Source: Cladorhizidae sp. MBARI D1340-BT2 (taxonomy: Eukaryota > Porifera > Demospongiae > Poecilosclerida > Cladorhizidae). From it: 64,000 nt of DNA. Both the position numbers and the translations under genes were made by a program. A model generated the notes under the pieces. It was not told where the DNA came from and did no database searches. It worked only from the letters and a program-made list of their open reading frames with translations. The stretch lies in the NCBI GenBank assembly GCA_028752905.1, contig JAQNBH010000009.1, positions 43,716,509 through 43,780,508 on the forward strand, in the 5' to 3' direction. The first letter of the stretch is position 1. Each line of letters opens with the position of its first letter. Below are positions 20,952 through 30,655 of this stretch, in pieces.

Positions 20952-23900
20952 TCAGTTGTGGCCGTAGCGGTCAATGGGCTTCGGCCCGCGTTTGCTGCGT
21001 CGGGGTGGTGGTGGATTCATGGTCAGGCTGCTCTGAGCAGGCGGATGACGGGGTGACCTGGGAGTAATGATGGACCTTGGTGCTGCCGGCCTGTTCAAGG
21101 CAGGTGTGGAGGGCGGACTGGTCACAGGTCGGGTGACCTGGGTCGGCGGTGGAGTCCGGGCGACGGCGGCGTAGGAGCGTCCCGTGTGTGGGGTGGCCGG
21201 GGTGATACTCAAGGGATTGGGGTTGGTTGGAGGTCCCGGGGTGGTGGCTGTGGTGGGCTCTGGCACGGTGTGGGCCTCGGTGTGAGCATTGGTTGGCGGG
21301 TAGTCAATGATCGGCTCTGGCTCCGGATGGGTGACAGTCGGCGTGTTGTTGTGGTATGGTGTGTCGGCAAGTGGGAGTGGTGGTAGTAGTTCCTCGGTTG
21401 GGTGGGGGGTGTACCGGCGCAGGAACCGGCGGTTGCGGGTCGTGAGGCGGCCGGAGCCGTCGGTCCGTACGCCGTACTGATGGTATTGTAACACTTCCAC
21501 TACCGTCCCCGACTTGTCCCATTTGGTCGGGTGTCGTCCTGTCTGGTTTTGGATGAGCACGGTGTCACCGTTCTTGAGGGGGGAAAGGCCCTTGGTGTGC
21601 TCATCCCATCTCGCACGACCTGCCACGGCTCGCTTGGAGAGAGCTCTCTCCCTGAGGTCGAGCTTGTCTGTCCATTCTGTGTGGGGCAGGTATCTGCCTG
21701 GTAGGCCGGGGAGGAGATCACGCGTTGGTCGGCCAAAGACGCATGTCGCTGGGGACATCTTGGTGTCTGCGTCCGGGCAGTTGCGATAAATCAGTAGGGC
21801 CTTGTGGAAGGCGTCGGACAGGGTGCCGTTGGGGCCAGTGTTCCCTGCGATTAGCCTCTTCATGGCCTTCACTGCTACTTCGGCTCTGCAGTTAGCGTGG
21901 GGGTGGTACGCCGAGGATGTTCGATGCTGTACGCCCCAGTTAGTAAGGAACGATCTTGTCTTGTGTGCCGTAAATTCTGGGCCGCCGTCGGAGGTGAGCG
22001 TGTCTGGTATGCCGTACGTCGCAAAGGTATCACGGAGGGTTTGGGTTAATCCAGCTGCACCGTCCCCGGATGGGGTGACGATGGGCCAGTTGGAGTACCT
22101 GTCGACAAGGACCAGGTATACCAGTCCGAGGTGGTGGAAGAAGTCCCCGCATACGTGCTGGAAGGGGTATGCGGGGGTTTCCGGTGTGACTGAGGGCATG
22201 GCCGGCTGGGATGGAGCGTTGCCGTTGCAGACACTGCAATTGGCCCGTGTTGCAGTGATGTCCTTGGATATGCCAGGCCAGAAGATGGATGATTCCGCTC
22301 GGGCGGTCATCTTGCTCGTGCCTTGGTGAGCGGCGTGTAAGGCATCCAGACAGGTGTGGCGGAGCTTGGTTGGGATAACGATTCGGTCTCCGTACGTTAT
22401 GACGCCATCTACTGCTGAGAGGGAGTCTCGGTAGGGAAAGAAGTCCCGGGTTGCCGGGGACATCAGGTGCCGTTTGTCCGGTGGCCCTTCCTCTATGGTG
22501 AGGGCAAGGTCCTGCAGGCTGTCGTCCGCTGCAGTGGCGATCTGGATGGCCTCCCAGCTGAGGGGGATGGCAGTGATGGCTGCGCAAATGGCCGTGGAAA
22601 GGCCCACATCGTCGTCCTCGGGCGGGGGCGCGATCGAGATACCCGTAAGCAGGGCGGAGGGGATCTTGAGGCCTGTGTGGGGGCACGCAGTGTCGGGCGC
22701 CGTGCTGTCGTCCTGCAGAGCCATTCTCGCTGGGCTGGGGATGCCGGTGGGGTGGCGTGCCAGGGCGTCGCTGGTTCGGTTGCGAACTCCGGGTATGTGC
22801 ACCATGGTGAATCGGTACCTTAGCGTTTTCTCCTTAAGGTTTCTGAGACGTGTGTTGGGGATGTCCTCAAGGGATCGGTCCCCGAACAGTTTCACCAAGG
22901 GTTTGTGGTCAACGGCTATGACCAGGTTGGAGCATCCGAGAACAAAGTGGCGGGCCTTGTCCAGGGCATCAGCGACCGCTAGGGCCTCTCCCTCGATCGG
23001 TGCGTATCTCGACTCCGCTGCATGTGTGAACCTGGAGCCGACCAGGGTGACCTTCCAACCCTCCTGGCAACAGAAGATCTCCTGGGACGGGCACTGGCAG
23101 TGCTTCTGGAATAGCCAGTACCCTACCCCGTCCTTGCTCCAGTCCGTCGCCAGGCAAGTTGGGCGCTCCTTGTCAAAAATTTTCACGCCCTCTTGGATCC
23201 GTGTGGTGATCTCCTTCTTCGACGCGTCAAAAGCGAGTTGGAGGTCCTGGGTCCATGCAAAGGTGGTGGAGGGTTTGAGTAGGGACCGGAACGGGGACAT
23301 CACCGACGTCATGGAGAATGCGAAGGCTACCTGGTTCACGAGACCGAACCAGGCGCGAATGTCCGTTATCCCCATGGGTGTCGGGAAGTCAGTGATTGCT
23401 CGGGTGTACCTGCTGCAGGGCTTGACTTCGTCCGTTGTTATGAGGAACCCGGCAAATTCCACCTCGTCCTGTGCGAACCGGAACTTGTCCGGGTTCAGCG
23501 TGATACCATTCCTGGCGCAGACGTCGAGCCACTCCGTGGCCTGGTGGAAGGCGTCCTCTATGGACTCCGACCACAGGAGGGCGTCGTCTATGCACTTGGT
23601 TTTATTTGGTATCTCCGCGACCAGGCTGTCGTACCTGGCCGTGTACGCATCACCAGAGGCAATGTATCCCTGGGGGGCGGAGCAGTATCTATATCGACCC
23701 CACGGGGTTATAAACGTGGTGTAGTGACGGTCGGGCTCCGCGAGGGCAACGGAATGGTACCCGTTCCATGCATCGAAAATTGTCTTCTTCGATCGGGTCG
23801 GGACAGCTCTGGCTTGATGGAAGGGTGATTGGGTGTGATGGGTTTCACGTGTGGCATGGCGGTTCAATTGCTGGAAATCAATTGTCCTCCTAAGGGACCC

Positions 23901-26051
23901 GTTCTTTTTGGTGCAAATGACCATCCGATGGCACCAAGTGTCCGGGGTCCCCAGGGGGACTTGTTCCAGCACTCCTAGGCGGACGTCGCGGTCCAGTCCA
24001 GCCTTCACTTCCTCCTGCCAGTGGATGGGGATGGCAATGGGGGTGTGGCAGGGTTTAGGGACAGCGTGTGGGTCAATGTTGAGCCGGAGTGGTGGGCCGG
24101 ACATCATTGGTAACGGCTGGTGCTCACAGGTGTTAAAGCTGCTTGCCTTGTACAGGTCCCTGAGGTGTAGTTCCAGCCTACCCCTATTGGCCTCAGTCGC
24201 CGGGAATGGTAGGCTTGTAGGTCTGGGTGGGGCTTGTGCTCTAGTGGGGCATGAGCAAGTCTTAGAGAGGGTTTGTGGACTCACATGAGGAGGTATTGAC
24301 ATCGCCTTGAGAGGTCTGGGTGGCGTGGTCGCAACCACGCCGGGCGTGGTGGTTCTGGTCTGCAGGGGCGTTCTGGTCTGCAGGTCTGCATGGTAGGAGT
24401 GTTGTGTTGGTCCGGTTTGGGCTCCCCGCCCCGTCTTCCCAGCCTTGTTGTTTCCCAGAGGTAGCATAGGCGTGTTGTGGGGGAAGTGCCTGGGGAGCAG
24501 CCGCAGGTCGACGCAGGTAGCCAGGCTCAGGTAGAGCTTGTTTACAATGCCTGAAAAGTATACCATCTGCCTGGATTCGAGGCCGGTGATGTTGGCCTTG
24601 ATTCTCAGAATGGCGGCTCCCAAGATAGGCAGGTTGTTGCCACTTGCAGAGTGCATGACTAGATTGACAGGGATGAGGTCATCTGCTGTCAACCGGAGCT
24701 TAGTCATGAGTTGAGGGCCAGCCAGGCAACTCTGGCAGCCAGTATCTGCCATAGCGCAGGCTGCGATGCCCAACGTCTCGATTCTCAGGGAATGGCCATG
24801 GTGGCGGAAGTCCTCCGAGCGTGCAGAGACGATGACATCAATGTGGGGCTGTGGTTGGGACTTCTCCTGGGCCCAGCGACGGGTGTCTGGGTTCCACTGC
24901 TGGTGGTCGAGGGTCCCCTCAACCATTGTGTCTACCTGTTCGTAGATGGCGCTCTCCTGTTCTATGGACCCTTGCCAGCACATCTGGGCTGTATGATTCT
25001 GCCGTCCGCAGGAGGGGCAGGTGGTTCCGAAGGCCGGGCAATGTATGCGCCTGTGAGCTGTTCGTTCTTGTTCTCCGTGGCCTGGAAGGCCACAGAAGTT
25101 ACACACACCTCGCTTGATGGGTGTGTTTCTGGTGGCGCGTTGAGGTGGCAGGCTCTGTCCCCTAGTTGATGTCAATCTCTGGTTGGGGTAGCCGGGTTCT
25201 CGGTGGGGTGTGTGGTTGGGGGGTGGAGCATGTTGTCGGGTGGGCGTGACCTTGCCTGGTCCCAGCCCCGGTCGTAAGGGGGGGCGTCGCTGCTGGCGCC
25301 TGTACGTGCTGCTCACTGCCTCTGTACCCTCATCATCATCGATGGCGCTAGTAGAGGTGGGCGTGGTCATTGATACTGCCGACCTTTTACCAGCTGCCCT
25401 CACCTCCACAAATCTAATGGTCTCTTCCACCCCCATGCTCTGGTCTGGGTGTTTAAGGAGATCCTCTTGGATTTCTCCATCAGCTAACCCAATACATAAC
25501 TGATCCGCCACCCTCTCCTCACCTTGATTGGAGATGGCCTCGCAGTTAGTACATTTCTTAGTGAAACAGCATACCTCGGCCTGGCCTCGGAGTCTGGCCG
25601 CGAAAGCCCTCACTGGTTCGCCCCTGTCCTGAACCATCCGGCTCAGAACCACCCTGGCCACCTTGGGGTTTTCCTCCTTCACCGCTAGGGCTCTCATCGC
25701 TCCCAGTAGGTCCCTCTCGCTCATGTCCTCCAGTTTGACCGGGCCGACTGCATTTCGAGTGATGTCACGTCTGAGTTTACTATCACAGCACTCGAGGAGT
25801 TGCACCGCGATGTCTTGTTCTGTGAGCTGTACTGCCCCAGCGTAGGCCTTCCACCTAGTCAGAAAATACGTCCAATTCTCCGTGGTCCCTCCCGATGTCA
25901 TCTCCGGTCTCTTCACGGGCGCAGGTTTAGCCTTGGTCGCCCGGCTGTGTCCCATAGCATGGGTGGACAGGACGACTGCTGTTACTGCCGGATCCAGATC
26001 TGCCGGGGTGCTGTAGGTACATCCAGGGAAGGGACATCTGACCGCTTCCAT
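20952..26051 (-). CDS. Gag-Pol polyprotein of Ty3-family element B, 1699 aa
   Basis: One uninterrupted frame. Residues 6-35: C2H2-type finger (C6, C11, H31, H35). About 40-260: Gag. About 320-360: two zinc knuckles, the second a canonical CCHC (CPSCGRQNHTAQMC). Protease DTG at D436. RT with TPDTWCHRMVICTKKNGSLR, APQGYIASGDAY and active site CIDD at 820-823, cysteine replacing the usual aromatic of YxDD. RNase H with D970. Integrase HHCC (HAAHQGT...CSVC), catalytic D1303, D1355, E1391 (D-x35-E spacing), then a GPY/F-like module (HPTKWDKSGTVVEV) and a Pro-rich tail ending RRSKRGPKP. Gag and Pol share one frame, so no frameshift or stop suppression is needed. No chromodomain seen. ATG at 26051 chosen because A and C start with the same finger. 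Confidence 0.95.
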   Translation of the reverse strand: MEAVRCPFPGCTYSTPADLDPAVTAVVLSTHAMGHSRATKAKPAPVKRPEMTSGGTTENWTYFLTRWKAYAGAVQLTEQDIAVQLLECCDSKLRRDITRNAVGPVKLEDMSERDLLGAMRALAVKEENPKVARVVLSRMVQDRGEPVRAFAARLRGQAEVCCFTKKCTNCEAISNQGEERVADQLCIGLADGEIQEDLLKHPDQSMGVEETIRFVEVRAAGKRSAVSMTTPTSTSAIDDDEGTEAVSSTYRRQQRRPPLRPGLGPGKVTPTRQHAPPPNHTPHREPGYPNQRLTSTRGQSLPPQRATRNTPIKRGVCNFCGLPGHGEQERTAHRRIHCPAFGTTCPSCGRQNHTAQMCWQGSIEQESAIYEQVDTMVEGTLDHQQWNPDTRRWAQEKSQPQPHIDVIVSARSEDFRHHGHSLRIETLGIAACAMADTGCQSCLAGPQLMTKLRLTADDLIPVNLVMHSASGNNLPILGAAILRIKANITGLESRQMVYFSGIVNKLYLSLATCVDLRLLPRHFPHNTPMLPLGNNKAGKTGRGAQTGPTQHSYHADLQTRTPLQTRTTTPGVVATTPPRPLKAMSIPPHVSPQTLSKTCSCPTRAQAPPRPTSLPFPATEANRGRLELHLRDLYKASSFNTCEHQPLPMMSGPPLRLNIDPHAVPKPCHTPIAIPIHWQEEVKAGLDRDVRLGVLEQVPLGTPDTWCHRMVICTKKNGSLRRTIDFQQLNRHATRETHHTQSPFHQARAVPTRSKKTIFDAWNGYHSVALAEPDRHYTTFITPWGRYRYCSAPQGYIASGDAYTARYDSLVAEIPNKTKCIDDALLWSESIEDAFHQATEWLDVCARNGITLNPDKFRFAQDEVEFAGFLITTDEVKPCSRYTRAITDFPTPMGITDIRAWFGLVNQVAFAFSMTSVMSPFRSLLKPSTTFAWTQDLQLAFDASKKEITTRIQEGVKIFDKERPTCLATDWSKDGVGYWLFQKHCQCPSQEIFCCQEGWKVTLVGSRFTHAAESRYAPIEGEALAVADALDKARHFVLGCSNLVIAVDHKPLVKLFGDRSLEDIPNTRLRNLKEKTLRYRFTMVHIPGVRNRTSDALARHPTGIPSPARMALQDDSTAPDTACPHTGLKIPSALLTGISIAPPPEDDDVGLSTAICAAITAIPLSWEAIQIATAADDSLQDLALTIEEGPPDKRHLMSPATRDFFPYRDSLSAVDGVITYGDRIVIPTKLRHTCLDALHAAHQGTSKMTARAESSIFWPGISKDITATRANCSVCNGNAPSQPAMPSVTPETPAYPFQHVCGDFFHHLGLVYLVLVDRYSNWPIVTPSGDGAAGLTQTLRDTFATYGIPDTLTSDGGPEFTAHKTRSFLTNWGVQHRTSSAYHPHANCRAEVAVKAMKRLIAGNTGPNGTLSDAFHKALLIYRNCPDADTKMSPATCVFGRPTRDLLPGLPGRYLPHTEWTDKLDLRERALSKRAVAGRARWDEHTKGLSPLKNGDTVLIQNQTGRHPTKWDKSGTVVEVLQYHQYGVRTDGSGRLTTRNRRFLRRYTPHPTEELLPPLPLADTPYHNNTPTVTHPEPEPIIDYPPTNAHTEAHTVPEPTTATTPGPPTNPNPLSITPATPHTGRSYAAVARTPPPTQVTRPVTSPPSTPALNRPAAPRSIITPRSPRHPPAQSSLTMNPPPPRRSKRGPKPIDRYGHN

Positions 26052-26141
26052 TTTGGTGGGCGTTAAATGGGGTCACATATTATAGTTTCCTTTAGGGATC
26101 CTCCACAGTGTTGCCAACGATGCTACAATAGTCGAAGGATA

Positions 26142-26165
26142 CACTATTCTCGGTTGATGCACACA
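26142..26165 (-). promoter_or_regulatory. Primer-binding site of element B, complementary to its own LTR
   Basis: Adjoins the 5' LTR. In element orientation the first 13 bases are TGTGTGCATCAAC; the complement of the whole 24 bases occurs at 26235-26258 in the LTR with 22 of 24 positions pairing. The unpaired loop between would be about 69 bases. Self-priming predicted; no tRNA-type TGG start. Confidence 0.75.
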
Positions 26166-26360
26166 TAGATAATAGCGCAGCTACGCCTTTGTCGCAGATC
26201 ACACTAGATATGAATCACAACCTGTCTTTGACAATGTGTGCATCAACTGAGCATAGTGTATGTCTGCGCATGCGTACATGTATGAATAAGTATAACGGGT
26301 AAGGGGTCTACCTATACAAGAGAATACATACATAGCGATCTACTAGACCGATGTCCACTA
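26166..26360 (-). repeat. 5' LTR of element B
   Basis: 195 bp. GACCCCTTACC at 26298-26308 (as GGTAAGGGGTC) lies 39 bases upstream of the primer-complementary segment 26235-26258, where the self-priming model places the RNA 5' end. Confidence 0.95.
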
Positions 26361-26645
26361 CACTTGAGAAATTGAACAAAATTATTATCATTTTCAGATT
26401 CCCCATCACCTCGAAGGGCTAACTCTTGCCTAGCCAATACCCTGATGTGAGAGAACATCTTCATTAGCATCTTTCCATTATCCTCCATCTCGAGTGAAAA
26501 CTGCTGAGAGAGTTGTGCACCAATATGCTTAGTAGAGGTTGGCAAAGACAGAATCATTTCTACTGATTCAAGATGGCAACCACTAGTTTCATGTTTCTTA
26601 AACGACAGAACAGCATCTTTCCAGTTAGAATGACCCTTGCATACC
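26361..26645 (-). pseudogene. hAT transposase, middle part (start of exon 2)
   Basis: The minus strand begins after a splice acceptor AATTCAG at about 26646-26652 and reads VCKGHSNWKDAVLSFKKHE, then MEDNGKMLMKMFSHIRVLARQELALRGDGES, matching the DUF4371-like domain of ZMYM1-type hAT transposases (NWKDA..., LARQ..ALRG). It is cut at 26361 by Ty3 element B inside codons for FVQFLK and continues at 20709. The intron upstream is filled by the Gmr1-type element. Confidence 0.75.
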
Positions 26646-26695
26646 TGAATTAAATAAATAGTTAACAGTTTATATAGTTTTGATCACAAGGTGCA

Positions 26696-27067
26696 TGTTG
26701 AGGGTTAGTCCAGTCTAACTCTCAAGTGATGGTACCAGTTGCTGCCACCAGAGCTATGCTTATGTAAATAGCACCTGTATCTGATTATTAATGAAGACAC
26801 AAGGTTGCAATTACAGGACAAGGCAAAGCTCCTGAACCTCGGTCAGTCAGGGTTCTTATACCCTGACTTCCCAGGAAACAGGATGTCACACATTCTTACA
26901 TACACTCAGCAAAGTTCCATATACTATAACTAGGTAGGCCCATATAAGGCTATATAATATCTAAGTCTGTTTGGTGTGACATAACTTGGTAACGTTCCCT
27001 CAGTATACTCTATGTGTTAATGCCTAAAGGTCATCCATTGTCCATGTTGATGAGTCTGCCCTCAACA
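26696..27067 (-). repeat. 3' LTR of Gmr1-type element
   Basis: 372 bp, TG...CA ends with an 8-base terminal inverted repeat (TGTTGAGG / CCTCAACA). The outer flank GTGCA matches ATGCA beyond the LTR at 50216-50603 at four of five positions, suggesting that these two LTRs bound one original insertion. Confidence 0.85.
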
Positions 27068-27962
27068 TCTCCCCCTCCTGAGATGAAACCCCTCCTCCCC
27101 CAGCTGAAGGTCCTCCGTTGGAGTGTGAATCTGATCTCATGTTTGAGACTTTAATAGGCGCCGGAATCAGCGGTGTCTCCTTAGTTCCCTCAGTCACTCT
27201 CACCAGTGCTTCGTCTTCAGGCCAGCATTGTCGCGACAATCCATCTGCGTTCTGATGTAACATGCCTGGCCGGTACTTAAGTTCAAACTGGAACACCTGT
27301 AGAGCCAGTGCCCAGTGCATCAGTCTGCCTGTCAGTCGAGTAGACCCTTGTAGAGCTAGCAGAGCCCGGTGGTCATTGAGGTCAGTGAAGTGGTGGCCAA
27401 TCAGATGAATAGCAAAGTGGTCGATAGCTTTGACCACAGCCAGGTATTTGAGTTCGGAAACGGTGTAGTTTCTTTCAGCGGGAGTGGTTCGCTTAGAGAA
27501 GTAGGCGACGGGTTGTTCCTCTCCCTCCCTCTTTACTGAGAGTACTGCACCAATTCCGAGGATCGAGGCATCAGTGTGGAGAATCAGCTCGTCATCAGCT
27601 CTGGGAATAATGAGCGAGTGCTCATCACATAGAACAGAAACAATATGGTTAAATGCATCTGACTGTCTCTTATTCCATTCCAGGCAACAGGTGGTACCCT
27701 TCTTCAGGGCATCGAACAGGGGACCCACCCACCTAGCAAAATCGGGTATAAACTTCCGGTAATAACCGGCGGTCCCCAAGAAAGCCCTCAACCCTTTCTG
27801 ATTCCTAGGTCTATGGAAGTCCTTGAGTGCCTTAACCTTAGCTTCTGGCACACTTACAAGGCCATGTCCAATTTGGTGTCCCAGATACTCTAGTGACTGC
27901 GCCCCCCACATACATTTGTCTAGGTTCGTAGTCAGCCCAGCCTCAACCAATGCTTTCAACAC
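27024..27962 (-). pseudogene. Gmr1-type element: RT C-half and RNase H
   Basis: 312-codon frame: LTTNLDKCMWGAQSLEYLGH, the RT thumb and connection (FHRPRNQKGLRAFLGTAGYY RKFIPDFA region), then RNase H with LHTDASILGIGAVLS, VAYFSKRTTPAERNY, SELKYLAVVKAI and a final YRPGMLHQNADGLSR. The frame runs into the 3' LTR. The RT active site itself is in the preceding broken frame. Located at the 3' end of the element, after integrase, which fixes the domain order. Confidence 0.85.
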
Positions 27963-28500
27963 TTCTTCAATGTGTTGTACATGTTCCTCCCAAGTAGCAG
28001 AAAATATTCAATATATGTCGCGCAGCAGTCTCTCAAGTGATCTAGAGTGTTTTCCATGCACCTTTGGAAAGCTGCTGGTGCATTTTTGAGACCAAACGGC
28101 ATGCGGCTAAACGCATATTTCCCCCACGGGGTGCAGAAAGCTGTCTTATCCTGGCTAGCTCTACCAAGAGGGACCTGGTAGAATCCCTTGTTCAGATCAA
28201 TCTTGGAATGCCAGACAGCATTAGCCACTTGGTTCAGTAGGTCCTCAATGCATGGCATCTGGAACGGGTCACTTTATTTAGCTGTCTGTAGTCAATACAG
28301 AGTCGTACTTCCCTAGTCACCTTTTTCCTCAGCGGTACCATAGGGGATGACCATGGGCTTTTCGATGGATTGGTATACCCAAGGCCAATAGCTCATCTTT
28401 CTCCTTCTTAAGATCATTTTTCATTGCAGGGGCAATTCTGTTGGGGGGGGGGAGCGGAGTGGGTTTCCTTCCTCTACATAGATTTCACATTGGTCGTGTT
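27956..28500 (-). pseudogene. Gmr1-type element: RT N-half, active site lost
   Basis: From about 28490 the minus strand gives, across frameshifts, REVRLCIDYRQLNK, then AVWHSKIDLNKGFYQVPL, KTAFCTPWGKYAFSRMPFGL and KNAPAAFQRCME, the standard RT motifs. Where Y-I-D-D is expected (about 28005-28015) a small deletion leaves YIEYF and shifts the frame, so this copy cannot encode active RT. Confidence 0.8.
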
Positions 28501-28536
28501 TCAGCAAGCCCAGCCCTTTCAGGGCACAGTACTTAG

Positions 28537-29930
28537 CTAGAATGGCGATTTCCTAGCATTGGACAAAGGTTTTTCCCCCATCTTGACACTACCTATGGGA
28601 TTCAGTGTGTCCTCAGATTCGTCGGCCACAATGAGTCTAAGGAGATTAGCATATGGCATCTTCCACTCCTTAAGCCGGTTAATGTGGATGGTTAGCTTTT
28701 TTAATCTTTTGTTAGGGACGGCTATTGTATAGTTACAGGCAGACAGTTTAGCTACGACCTCATACGGGCCATCCCAAATTAAGTGGAGTTTCCTGTCATA
28801 GATCCTTGGTTTGGAGCTCTGATCATAGGCCTGTTTAGATTTTTCTTTGTAGCTTTCTTCATTTTCGTAGGCCTGTTTGTGTAGAGCTGTTAATGTCTCC
28901 CTCAGTTCAGCTACCCATTGTACAGTGCCTGAGTGTGTGATTTGATCTTCAAGCCAACCCGTCTTTATAGCTTCCAGTGGTCCTCTCAAGTTTCTACCAT
29001 GTATCAATTCATAAGGGGAGAACCCAGTGGTGAGGGGTTGCTCTATACGCTAGTAGTAGACAATATTTGAGCATACAGTCCCATTCTTTGGGGTCAGATT
29101 GAACCTTCCTAATCATCCCTTTCAGACAAGCGTGCCAACGCTCTAACATTCCATTGGTTTGGGGGTGGTAGGCTGTGCTTACTATGTGGTCAATGCTCAG
29201 CAGCTCACACAGCTCTTTGTTCAGCCTGCTAGTGAAGACAGAGCCTTGGTCTGTCCTTAGTTCTTTAGGGATACCCATGTATTGTATTACTTCCAATATT
29301 CCCTCAGCTACCGTTCTAGAGGAATAGCGTAAGGGTAAAGGGTTCCCATGCACATCATAGTCAGAATATACCTATTCTCCCAGTGGTGGTTCGTTCTAGT
29401 GGCCCAACTAAGTGCCATTCTTTCATATGGCCTCGAGATAATAGGGGTCACTACCATAGGCACTTTGGGTTGGAGTTGCTTTGACACTCGTGACACGTGC
29501 TGCAATAATCCCTTACATTCTTTCTCAGCCCTGGCCAGGTAAAATGTTGAGCGATCATTGATACCATTTTGTTATGCGAGAAGTGTCCACCTGTTCTGTG
29601 ACGTGCATCTAAAATCTCCTTGTGCCTACAAGAGGGGGCCACCACTCTGATGAACTCCCTCCTAGGGTCAGCCAGTTTGCTATGCACTAATACACCTCCC
29701 AGATAGAAGTATCCATCTTCCTGCCTATCAGCCTTACACCTCATCTCCTTCAACGTCCCATCCTCCCTCTGCTGTTTTGTTAGAGCTAGCACTTCCACCT
29801 TCCCTTTGGTAAGGGTCGGAAGCGGCTTCTCACTCACATGACCTCCCTCTAACCCTTGAAGGTTTCCTGCCTCAATATCTCTCACATATTCTTCTATTGC
29901 CTCATCTCCTCCCTTGTACCCACTCAGCAA
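28537..29930 (-). pseudogene. Gmr1-type element: integrase
   Basis: Three overlapping frames. 29930-29451 has the HHCC zinc-binding part (HRTGGHFSHNKM...CSTCHECQ). 29505-29009 has the core with ELRTDQGSVFTS and YHPQTNGMLERWHACLKG, giving the second D and the E. 29007-28537 has the C-terminal part with LHLIWDGPYEVVAKLSACNY, a GPY/F-like module. Frameshifts separate the frames. Sequence equivalent to 29265-29930 is found again at 47720-48424. Confidence 0.85.
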
Positions 29931-30161
29931 TTCGTCATCAGCAGAAGAATTGATGTGACTGTCCTCCTACCCAGGAGGACTGGTATCGGTGCTCACTTCC
30001 TCTACTTCTGTTAATAAGCTATCTATCTCATGGTCTACAGGATTGCAAGCAACTAGTTTTGGTTGTTTGACTTTCTTCCTTCTGGATTTGGGTATTGGCT
30101 TTTCATGCGATTTGGGTAGTGTAAGGAGCAGCAAGTGCCATCCCTGCTATCCTTAATCTGG

Positions 30162-30640
30162 TTAGCAGCTTTCTCTGCCACTAGTGCCTGGCTTTGAACC
30201 CCTGGTAATGGCAGATAATGGTACAGGTTTGTCCGCCAGCACCCTTTGCTTGGATCTTCCAGCAATCCAAGACCTCAACCATGGGTGGTCCTTTCCCAAC
30301 AGAACATGATTTGTATCCTCACCCACTACAAACACATCCATGGACTTAGTTATTCCATCTACCTTTAAGTCTATGGTTGCTGTTTTAAGTGTGATGACCC
30401 TCTGATTAGCTAGTCTTGCCTTAGCTGTCTTGCCAGTGAAACATTCAGTTGGTACTAGCCTAGCCGGGACTGTTGTTTTGTTGGAACCAGTGTCAATGAG
30501 GCACCTACACGGTCTACCATTTATGTCCCCGGTTCTGACCAACTCCTGAATTTCCTCGGCCTCAGACTCAGAACTAATCATGCCAAGCCTGGCTTTGACC
30601 TTACTGTTGGGGCAATACCTCTTAATATGCCCTGTTTCAT
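30162..30640 (-). pseudogene. Gmr1-type element: protease region
   Basis: MISSESEAEEIQELVRTGDI, then CRCLIDTGSNKTTVPARLV with catalytic DTG, then a beta-rich segment ending VLLGKDHPWLRSW. It follows the zinc knuckle by about 15 residues and precedes the integrase region. The frame after 30162 is broken before integrase (30161-29931). Confidence 0.75.
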
Positions 30641-30655
30641 TGCATTCAAAGCAAA

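Larger units (their letters stand above)
20715..26360 (-). mobile_element. Intact Ty3-family LTR retrotransposon B
   Basis: Complete element, minus strand, 5646 bp: identical 195-bp LTRs (20715-20909, 26166-26360), target duplication CACTT (20710-20714, 26361-26365), a single 1699-codon Gag-Pol ORF, a purine tract next to the 3' LTR and a self-complementary primer site next to the 5' LTR. It is inserted in the coding sequence of the hAT transposase. Identical LTRs and an unbroken frame mean it inserted recently and may be a source of new copies. Confidence 0.95.

Noticed and set aside
21304..24288. Long plus-strand open frames opposite element B (for example 416 codons at 22474-23724)
   Set aside because: They are antisense to the Gag-Pol ORF in GC-rich coding sequence; no domain is visible and the sense frame has all catalytic motifs.
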